This document shows positions 1 through 6,277 of a DNA stretch of 10,235 nucleotides, piece after piece. The DNA comes from an uncultured Chlorobiota bacterium (GTDB lineage: Bacteria; Bacteroidota; Bacteroidia; Bacteroidales; JAADGE01). A model generated the notes under the pieces. The model saw only the letters and a list, made by a program, of their open reading frames with translations. It was not told the DNA's origin and searched no databases. The position numbers were made by a program, and so were the translations under genes. How positions within the stretch are numbered: the first letter of the stretch is position 1; each line of letters opens with the position of its first letter. The stretch spans positions 1 through 10,235 of the forward strand of contig CAMZKI010000274.1 of assembly GCA_947311125.1 (NCBI GenBank), in the 5' to 3' direction.

Positions 1-65
1 TCTTTTCTGCCGTATCTTCTGCTTTAAGCACGACAGCACTCATAATAAGCCTTTTCGGAAAATAA
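1..65 (+). CDS. Polysaccharide export protein, Wza-like (C-terminal fragment)
   Basis: Only the last 20 codons are in the window, in the frame starting at base 3 and ending with TAA at 63-65. They encode a hydrophobic stretch rich in Ser, Ala, Leu and Ile that ends in a short Phe-Gly-Lys tail. A single C-terminal membrane helix like this is usual in Bacteroidota polysaccharide biosynthesis/export proteins, which are outer-membrane or periplasmic channel components and are normally encoded just before the Wzc-type kinase. Here the kinase gene starts 22 bp downstream, which is the main support. The fragment is too short for a firm family call; the identification is inferred from its hydrophobicity and position. 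Confidence 0.6.
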   Translation, partial: FSAVSSALSTTALIISLFGK

Positions 66-87
66 AAATAACTAAAAAGATGATGCG

Positions 88-2487
88 ATGACGGAAGCAT
101 ATAATAATACGGAAGATAGCGGAAGCAAGGGATTAGAGATAAAAAAATATCTTTTTAAAGCACTCTCATATTGGTATCTCTTTGTCTTATCGGTTATAAT
201 TTCTGTTTTTGCAGCAAAATGGATAAATAAGCATACCGTTCCCACATACGGACTTCACGCTACCGTTATGCTGAAAAATGAAAGTAATGAAGAGGAAGCT
301 GCCGGAGGTTTAACACTTTTTTCAAAAAGAAAAAATATTGATACTCAAATAGGGATATTGAGATCATATTCTATGAGTAAAGAAGCTGTTGAAGAATTGG
401 ATTTTGAAATCTCTTATTTCAGAGACGAGAGGTTTAAAAAAGAATATGAAATATATAATAAATCTCCATTTGTTGTTAACCTTGATACAACCTCCAGGCA
501 ATATAACGGTGTTCCGGTATATGTTATTTTTCAGTCAAGAAATGAAGTTAAAATAATAATAGAACCTTTTGAATTTGAAAAAGTTATAAAAATAGGAGAA
601 CAATTTAAGTACAAAGAGTTTTCTTTTAATATTACTTACAGAGATTCACTGTCTTATGACCCGTCAATTATAGGGAATAAATATTTTTTTGTCAAAAATA
701 CGATTAACGGTATAGTGCAAGGCTATTTATCCAGATTGAAGATAGAAGTAAGCCCTGAAGGCAGTTCTATTTTGTGGTTATGGATGGTAGGAAGCGTACC
801 TCAAAAAGATGCCGATTATCTCAATAAACTTATAGAGGTTTACATTCGAAAAGGGCTGGAAGAAAAGAACCAAAAAGCAAAAAGCATAATTAAATTTATA
901 GACAAACAGCTTGCAAGCGTGTCAGATTCATTGAGGGTAACAGAAAACAGTATGCAATTGTTTAAACAAAAAAATAAGTCTGTAGACATAAGTAATGAAG
1001 GAATGTTATTGCTCACAAAACTTACCGAACTGCAAAAATATGCCGAAACGCAAAAAAAGAAATTAAGCTATTATAAATACGTTAAAAAACAATTTGAGGG
1101 TAACAAACCCGTAACATCTCTTACGGCTCCTACTGTTATGGGAATAAACGACCCTGTTCTTTTAAGTTATATTGAAAAATTATCCGATGCAATTACCAAG
1201 CGCGATGAGTTGGACTTCAGTGTAAGAAGTGATATTCCGGTTTCAGAAAAATTAGACATACAGATACGAAATATTCAGAACCAAATAAATATACACGCAC
1301 AAAAAAATATAGAAGTTACCGAGAACGAATTAAAAACAGTAAAAGAAAATATAACAAAAGTTAACTCTGACATTAACAGGCTTCCTGTTTCAGAAAGACA
1401 AATTATAAATATTAAGAGAAAATTTAATATAAACGATGAGATATACACACTTTTGCTTAGGCGAAGAACAGAGGCTGCAATAACACAAGCCTCTAATAAA
1501 GCCGATACAAAAATGTTAGACCCTGCACGTCCCGAAAATGCCGTTAAGAAATCGCCTGATACTGCCGGTAATATGAAAAAAAGTATTCTTTTCGGGCTTA
1601 TAATTCCTGTTTTAATAATTGTTATTATTGAATTTTTTAATAACAAAATTGAAGATAAGGCAGACATTGAAAGCAGAACTAAAATACCTGTTTACGGGAC
1701 AATAGGAAAAAATAATACAAAAACAAAACTTCCTGCGGCCAAACATCCTAAAGCCCCTATTACAGAAGCATTCAGAGCCGTAAGGACTAATTTGCAATTT
1801 GTTCTTAAAGGAAAAGATAAAAAAATAATTGCCGTAACTTCTTCCGTTAGCGGCGAAGGAAAATCTTTTATTTCCGTTAACTTGGCTTGTGTTATAGCCC
1901 TGTCCGAAAAAAAGACACTGCTGGTAGGGCTTGATTTAAGAAAGCCGAAACTTCAAAATGATTTTGCATATAACAATAATTACGGCATAAGTGTTTATCT
2001 TGCAGGACAGTGCAATTACGAAGACGTAGTGCAGAAAAGTTCGGTAAATCATCTCTCTATAGCACTGTCAGGACCAATTCCTCCGAACCCGGCAGAATTG
2101 ATAGAATCCGAAAGAATGAAACAATTTTTTGACAAAGCAACAAAAGAATTTGATTATATTATTGTTGATACGCCGCCTATTGCCGTAGTTACCGATGCTT
2201 TATTACTTAACGAAATTGCCGATGCATACCTTTATGTTATGAGGCAATCATATTCGTCCAAAAATGTAATTAAACTTCTTGAGGATGCAAAACAAGAGGC
2301 AAATCTCAAAAATATCGGAATAATACTTAACGATGTTCAGATAAGAAAAGGTTACGGCTACAGTCACGGCTACGGTTACGGCTACGGCTACGGTTACGGA
2401 CAAGGATACTATGATGAATTTGACTTGATACAAGATGAAAATAAATTCAAAAAAATATTAAAGAAACTAAATATTAAAAAATCATGA
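88..2487 (+). CDS. Polysaccharide co-polymerase / bacterial tyrosine autokinase (Wzc-like)
   Basis: This inner-membrane protein is expected to control chain length and export of capsule or exopolysaccharide with the upstream export protein. The 799 residues show an N-terminal Wzz-type domain with a first membrane helix (about 26-45), a long periplasmic region with coiled-coil-like segments (about 258-345 and 365-440), a GNVR-type segment (about 435-495) and a second helix (about 500-517). A cytoplasmic BY-kinase domain (about 555-745) follows. It carries E560, R563 and R566 of the ExxRxxRTNL motif, a Walker A loop ending at K592-S593, a Walker A' strand with D616 and a Walker B with D694-T-P-P. 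A tail with nine tyrosines (756-775) is the expected autophosphorylation cluster. The first acid of Walker A' is replaced by G614. ATG at 88 is the first in-frame start after a TAA at 73-75. Confidence 0.93.
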   Translation: MTEAYNNTEDSGSKGLEIKKYLFKALSYWYLFVLSVIISVFAAKWINKHTVPTYGLHATVMLKNESNEEEAAGGLTLFSKRKNIDTQIGILRSYSMSKEAVEELDFEISYFRDERFKKEYEIYNKSPFVVNLDTTSRQYNGVPVYVIFQSRNEVKIIIEPFEFEKVIKIGEQFKYKEFSFNITYRDSLSYDPSIIGNKYFFVKNTINGIVQGYLSRLKIEVSPEGSSILWLWMVGSVPQKDADYLNKLIEVYIRKGLEEKNQKAKSIIKFIDKQLASVSDSLRVTENSMQLFKQKNKSVDISNEGMLLLTKLTELQKYAETQKKKLSYYKYVKKQFEGNKPVTSLTAPTVMGINDPVLLSYIEKLSDAITKRDELDFSVRSDIPVSEKLDIQIRNIQNQINIHAQKNIEVTENELKTVKENITKVNSDINRLPVSERQIINIKRKFNINDEIYTLLLRRRTEAAITQASNKADTKMLDPARPENAVKKSPDTAGNMKKSILFGLIIPVLIIVIIEFFNNKIEDKADIESRTKIPVYGTIGKNNTKTKLPAAKHPKAPITEAFRAVRTNLQFVLKGKDKKIIAVTSSVSGEGKSFISVNLACVIALSEKKTLLVGLDLRKPKLQNDFAYNNNYGISVYLAGQCNYEDVVQKSSVNHLSIALSGPIPPNPAELIESERMKQFFDKATKEFDYIIVDTPPIAVVTDALLLNEIADAYLYVMRQSYSSKNVIKLLEDAKQEANLKNIGIILNDVQIRKGYGYSHGYGYGYGYGYGQGYYDEFDLIQDENKFKKILKKLNIKKS
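2350..2412 (+). repeat. Gly-Tyr hexamer repeat in the kinase tail
   Basis: Within the kinase gene a GGY-TAC hexamer is repeated five times without interruption at 2368-2397. Two more copies lie just upstream (2350-2361), separated from the run by Ser-His codons, and a Gly-Tyr-Tyr closes the block. The repeat encodes the tyrosine cluster that such kinases use for autophosphorylation. Nearly all the tyrosines use TAC although the gene otherwise often uses TAT, which suggests growth by duplication. Copy number could vary by slippage. Confidence 0.8.
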
Positions 2488-3674
2488 AACATTTTGACCC
2501 TGCTACAGAATTAAACAAGTTGCAACAATTCGGAGAATTCGGAGGCGTTAATCCTTCAATAACCGATTCGGCAACTTATACTTTCCTGCAAGCCGACACA
2601 ATGGTTGATACATTTAAAGGAGAGGCAGAAGGCTGTTTTCTGTATTCAAGACACTGGAATCCGAGCAATAAATACCTGTCTGATGCTTTAGCGGCTATGG
2701 AAGGCACAGAATCTGCATGGGTTACGGCATCGGGTATGGCTGCAATTACATCAGCCTTATTGCAGGTCTGTAACACCGGCGACCATATTATATCTTCTGT
2801 TACAACATACGGAGGAACATTTGCATTTCTTAAATATTATCTGCAAAAATTCAATATTGACGTAAGTTTTATAATACCTACAGACTTAGAGGCTATAAAA
2901 AAAGCTGTTCGCCCTAATACCAAAGTAATCTATACCGAAACAATCTCAAATCCGTTGCTTCAGGTTTCAGATATTAAAGCAATGTCTGAAATTGCAAAAG
3001 AATGCGGAGCTAAACTTATCGTTGATAACACTTTCTCTCCGATGATGATTTCGCCGTATAAGTTCGGAGCAGATATAGTTGTTTACAGTATGACAAAATT
3101 CATTAACGGAAAAAACGACTGTGTTGCAGGTGCTGTTTGCGGCAGTGAAGAATTTATAAATTCTCTTATAGATTTGAATACGGGAACTGCAATGCTGTTA
3201 GGTCCTGTTTTAGACCCTTTACGCTCTTCAAATATTTTAAAAAATCTGTACACATTGCATATAAGAATGAAGCAGCACAGTAAAAATGCACAGTATCTGG
3301 CAGGTAAATTTACAAACGAAACAGATATCAGAGTTATATATCCGGGATTGAAAAATCACCCTCAATATGAACTGCTTACATCAATGCTTAACCGAGAATA
3401 CGGCTACGGAGGTATGATAGCAATAGACCTTGAAACAGTCGAGAAATCATATAATTTTATGGAAAAAGCCGAAAAAGAAGGAGTAGGCTATCTCGCCGTA
3501 AGTCTGGGATATTTCAGAACACTGTTCAGTAATTCCGGCAGCAGCACTTCGTCTGAAATACCGGAAGATATACAAAAAGAAATGGGTATGTCACCGGGGC
3601 TTGTTCGTTTTTCTGTCGGATTGGATAATGATATTGAAAATACATGGCAAATGATAAAAAAATGCTTACCGTAA
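2484..3674 (+). CDS. PLP-dependent Cys/Met metabolism enzyme (trans-sulfuration family)
   Basis: This is a 396-residue fold-type I PLP enzyme of the cystathionine gamma-synthase / methionine gamma-lyase / O-acetylhomoserine sulfhydrylase family, full length for the group and cytoplasmic. Visible residues are the Y54-x-R56 phosphate-binding pair, the S83-G-M85 loop, Y109 (ring stacking), D181 (pyridine nitrogen), K205 in a Thr-Lys-Phe context (Schiff base) and R375 (substrate carboxylate). Where classical methionine gamma-lyase has Cys after Tyr-Gly, this protein has G111, so a lyase call is not safe; gamma-synthase or sulfhydrylase activity is equally possible. Its ATG overlaps the kinase stop in an ATGA arrangement, which suggests translational coupling, but no functional link to polysaccharide export is evident. 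No good Shine-Dalgarno precedes it. The family is certain, the substrate is not. Confidence 0.9.
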   Translation: MKHFDPATELNKLQQFGEFGGVNPSITDSATYTFLQADTMVDTFKGEAEGCFLYSRHWNPSNKYLSDALAAMEGTESAWVTASGMAAITSALLQVCNTGDHIISSVTTYGGTFAFLKYYLQKFNIDVSFIIPTDLEAIKKAVRPNTKVIYTETISNPLLQVSDIKAMSEIAKECGAKLIVDNTFSPMMISPYKFGADIVVYSMTKFINGKNDCVAGAVCGSEEFINSLIDLNTGTAMLLGPVLDPLRSSNILKNLYTLHIRMKQHSKNAQYLAGKFTNETDIRVIYPGLKNHPQYELLTSMLNREYGYGGMIAIDLETVEKSYNFMEKAEKEGVGYLAVSLGYFRTLFSNSGSSTSSEIPEDIQKEMGMSPGLVRFSVGLDNDIENTWQMIKKCLP

Positions 3675-3706
3675 TGTTCCTAAAAATTTTATTACATCGT
3701 TAAAAA

Positions 3707-3711
3707 AAGGA
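3707..3711 (+). promoter_or_regulatory. Putative ribosome binding site for the GTG start at 3723
   Basis: An AAGGA lies 11 nt before the GTG. The codon just before the GTG is TAA (3720-3722), so GTG is the most upstream start possible in this frame. The next alternative is TTG at 3795, which has no comparable purine-rich site. The spacing is a little long and Bacteroidota depend weakly on this signal. Confidence 0.4.
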
Positions 3712-3722
3712 AAACAAAATAA

Positions 3723-4670
3723 GTGAAATTTATATTACAATACATACTCAACGAAATTCTGAAACGTAAATTTAAGAATAAAAAAGTTAAGTCGTTGAAT
3801 TACGAAAAAGCGATAGAAAATGAGCGAGTTGAGATAAGACATATAATCAAGGACAGCTTTCTTATTATCTTAGGCGTATTGGCTGCCGGTTTCGGATTAA
3901 AGGGGTTTTTGCTGCCTAATATGTTTTTAGACGGCGGAGCAATGGGAATATCTCTAATTCTGACAAAATTAACCCTGATTCCGCTTTCTGTTTTAATAGT
4001 TGCCGTAAATATCCCGTTCTTAATAATGGGCAGGTACTCAATTGGTAAACAATTTGCCGTAAGAAGTATTATTGCCATAATTTTACTTGCGGTTACGGTA
4101 CAGTTTATTCCTTTTCCCGTTGTAACGGAAGATAAGCTTCTGATAGCCGTATTCGGAGGTTTTTTTCTGGGGTTAGGTATCGGTTTGGCTATTCGCGGAG
4201 GCTCGGTAATTGACGGAACAGAAGTTCTCGCAGTTTTCTTAAGCCGAAAAACATCTCTTACGATAGGAGATATTATCCTGATATTTAATGTTATGATTTT
4301 CGGTGTTGCCGCTTACGTTTTTACCGTTGAAATTTCATTATATGCAATGCTGACATACTTAGCCGCATCAAAAACCGTTGATTTTGTAGTATCGGGTATT
4401 GAAGAGTATGTAGGCGTAACGATTATTTCTGATAAAAGTGATGAGATAAGAACGGCAATAATAGAAAAAATGGGAAGAGGATGCACTATATACAACGGAA
4501 AAAGAGGTCATACAATGAAAGAAACAGAAATTGTATATACTTTAATAACAAGATTGGAGTTGGCAAAATTGCATACCGAATTAGATAAAATTGATAAAAA
4601 CGCGTTTATTGTTATGCACAGCATAAAAGACGCAAAAGGCGGAATGATAAAGAAAAGACCGCTTAAGTAA
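3723..4670 (+). CDS. YitT family membrane protein (DUF161 + DUF2179)
   Basis: This 315-residue integral membrane protein has the YitT layout: two repeats of a hydrophobic domain with Gly-rich motifs (D70-G-G with MGI, and GGSVIDGTE near 160-170), about five or six membrane helices from residue 45 to about 220, then a soluble cytosolic DUF2179 domain (about 222-305) with the typical GRGCTIYNGKRGHT stretch. The family is widespread, and its transport substrate is not established from sequence. It starts at GTG, and residues 1-43 form a Lys-rich extension before the first helix. If the true start is the TTG at 3795, the protein loses 24 of these residues and looks more like a typical member. It lies 48 bp after the PLP enzyme and 25 bp before the beta-barrel gene, all on the same strand. 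Confidence 0.87.
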   Translation: MKFILQYILNEILKRKFKNKKVKSLNYEKAIENERVEIRHIIKDSFLIILGVLAAGFGLKGFLLPNMFLDGGAMGISLILTKLTLIPLSVLIVAVNIPFLIMGRYSIGKQFAVRSIIAIILLAVTVQFIPFPVVTEDKLLIAVFGGFFLGLGIGLAIRGGSVIDGTEVLAVFLSRKTSLTIGDIILIFNVMIFGVAAYVFTVEISLYAMLTYLAASKTVDFVVSGIEEYVGVTIISDKSDEIRTAIIEKMGRGCTIYNGKRGHTMKETEIVYTLITRLELAKLHTELDKIDKNAFIVMHSIKDAKGGMIKKRPLK

Positions 4671-4695
4671 AATTATTACGGCAAAAACAAAGTAT

Positions 4696-5412
4696 ATGAA
4701 AACAATAAAAATAATTATAATATTCTTGATTGCAGGAAATTTTGCAACGGCTCAAACAGATTCTGTTTCTGTTAAAAAAGAAATATCTTACGGACCCGAC
4801 AAAACTCATTTTGTGCACGCATATTTCAACTTTATGTTTGCTGTTCCGCCTTCGGAAGGCACTGATGCCGATATTTTTTACGGAAAATCACACACTTTTT
4901 CTTACGGGGTAAGATACAAGCTGAAAATTGCAAACTTTTTTGCCGTAGGAGCAGGGTTAAACTATACTTATAAAGTTTGGCATTTCAAGCAAAATGAGGA
5001 TAAAAAAATTCCTACTTCTAATATTTATGATAAAGAAAAATTGTAAATAAACATTTTGGGAGCAGATATTTTTATCCGGTTTAATTTCGGTAAAAATAAA
5101 AAAAGCCCCGTAGGGAATTATGTTGATATAGGTGCTTACGGCGATTGGGATTTTTCGGATTCGAGGCAGTACAAAAATTTTATAAATAGTTCTGATACAG
5201 ACGGATATTCTACTTTTACAGGCAGTGAAAAAGATTTAAATTATTTAGAGAAAATTAATTACGGAGCAGAGTTTCGTGCAGGATACGGACGAGTTGTTTT
5301 GTTCTCGAAGTACAGGATGTCCGATATGTTTACGCAAGATTACAAAAATACCGTAAGTGCCGACGAACTGCCGAGATTAATGATAGGATTTGAAATAGGA
5401 TTTCATAAATAA
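4696..5412 (+). pseudogene. Outer-membrane beta-barrel protein interrupted by an in-frame stop
   Basis: The reading frame begins with a signal peptide (Lys-rich start, hydrophobic core, probable cleavage after the Ala-Gln near residue 20). It continues as alternating, aromatic-rich strands typical of small Bacteroidota outer-membrane barrels. A TAA at 5044-5046 (codon 117) stops it, yet exactly the same frame continues for 121 sense codons to TAA at 5410-5412. That second part includes barrel-like strands (GADIFIRFNFG, NYVDIGAYGDW, GYGRVVLFSKYRM) and a closing strand MIGFEIGFHK. The second half has no ATG near its beginning (first plausible start TTG 5056) and no signal peptide, so it could not reach the outer membrane on its own. 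The simplest reading is one gene of about 238 codons broken by a single-base change (for example from AAA, CAA or GAA). A sequencing error is possible. The ligand and function of the barrel are unknown. Confidence 0.8.
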
Positions 5413-5423
5413 TAAGATAAAAA

Positions 5424-5612
5424 ATGTATTGTGATTATTGCAGTTCTCCTGTTGATGAGGAAGAGGATTTTTGTCCCGAGTGCGGAATTATGCTTATAAA
5501 AGAAAAAAAAGCGAAAAAAGATGTTTTAACCTGTTCGGTTTGCGGTGCCGAAATTCTTCCCGGTGAGAAGAAATGCAGTTCTTGTTGCAGTATAAATTTT
5601 GTTAAAGACTGA
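5424..5612 (+). CDS. Small double zinc-ribbon protein
   Basis: This 62-residue cytoplasmic protein has four Cys-x-x-Cys pairs: C3/C6 with C17/C20 and C37/C40 with C51/C54 (plus C55). They form two consecutive zinc-ribbon units joined by a Lys/Glu-rich linker (about 25-33). The pattern of knuckles followed by Gly and Pro-Gly-Glu or Asp-Glu-Glu turns is classic for zinc ribbons. Such modules usually occur at the ends of larger proteins; here nothing else is attached. The partner and role are unknown. It begins 11 bp after the broken beta-barrel gene and ends 5 bp from the stop of the convergent NUDIX gene, leaving no room for a separate terminator. Confidence 0.8.
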   Translation: MYCDYCSSPVDEEEDFCPECGIMLIKEKKAKKDVLTCSVCGAEILPGEKKCSSCCSINFVKD

Positions 5613-5617
5613 TAATC

Positions 5618-6277
5618 TCAGTTGTATATCTGAAAATATTTTCTCAGGCTTTTATATGTTTTATTTCTGTATTCTTTTAGTTTTTCGGCATTGCACCATT
5701 CTGCTTTTGTGATGTTTTCTTCAGTTTGCGGAACAAGGGCTTCATTACCGGAGTAAATCATACGAAACCATAAGGTTTTTTTCAGAATTCTTTTGCCTTT
5801 GTTGAAATAAATATGATAAGAAGGCTCTGCCTCCGCAATTATTTTTAAACCCGTAATACCGCATTCTTCTTCAACTTCTCTTATTGCAGCTTTTTTCGGA
5901 TTTTCGTCCGGTTCAATTTTTCCTTTGGGTAAATCCGGAATATCGAAACGATGAATAACCAAAAGTTCATTGTTTTTATTTTTTACTAAGCCGCCGGCAG
6001 CCTCAATGTATTTAAAATGAGATTTAAAATCGTAAAATAATTTGTTTAAATCGGGATACTCAAAACTGATATTTTCAATATTCGGATTGTCAAAAAAAAC
6101 ATCGAGAATATTAAACATACGGTCTGAGCATTTATGGACAAAGGGCTCGTCGATTTTTAAATTTTCAACCAATTTTTCAAACTCCGGAGAGTTTTTCCAA
6201 AGAATTATTTCTCTGTCGTTGTAATATATTGTTATTTTATGCTGATTATTCATTGTAAGTTTTTGATTTTTAAACAT
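5618..6277 (-). CDS. NUDIX hydrolase
   Basis: This 219-residue predicted pyrophosphohydrolase cleaves a nucleoside diphosphate linked to some moiety. A complete Nudix box (G-x5-E-x7-REVEEECGI) runs from about residue 118 to 140 and supplies the metal-binding glutamates. The Nudix fold starts near residue 93 (AAGGLVKNKNNELLVIHR). The first roughly 90 residues form a separate N-terminal domain without a recognisable motif. The substrate cannot be told from the sequence. The longest frame starts at 6277 and overlaps the tex stop by 8 bp; an ATG at 6253 (residue 9) gives a 16-bp gap and a more usual N-terminus, and I slightly prefer it. It is probably co-transcribed with tex, directly upstream on the same strand. 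Confidence 0.9.
   Translation of the reverse strand: MFKNQKLTMNNQHKITIYYNDREIILWKNSPEFEKLVENLKIDEPFVHKCSDRMFNILDVFFDNPNIENISFEYPDLNKLFYDFKSHFKYIEAAGGLVKNKNNELLVIHRFDIPDLPKGKIEPDENPKKAAIREVEEECGITGLKIIAEAEPSYHIYFNKGKRILKKTLWFRMIYSGNEALVPQTEENITKAEWCNAEKLKEYRNKTYKSLRKYFQIYN

Noticed and set aside
80..91. ATG-ATG-CGA-TGA mini-frame overlapping the kinase start
   Set aside because: A three-codon leader could affect initiation, but it is equally explained by chance, and nothing else supports it.
1275..1667. 130-codon open frame on the minus strand inside the kinase gene
   Set aside because: It lies wholly antisense to a well-supported coding region, and its hydrophobic content mirrors AT-rich codons on the other strand.
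3800..4078. 92-codon minus-strand frame inside the YitT gene
   Set aside because: It is antisense to a clear membrane-protein gene and has no domain signal of its own.
5056..5412. Second half of the barrel gene as an independent gene with a TTG start
   Set aside because: It has no signal peptide or ribosome site, and it continues the upstream frame exactly after a single stop, so a broken single gene is simpler.
4696..5612. Barrel, zinc ribbon and YitT genes as a new defence or secretion system
   Set aside because: No nuclease, toxin, helicase or secretion motor is present, and the genes look like unrelated neighbours.
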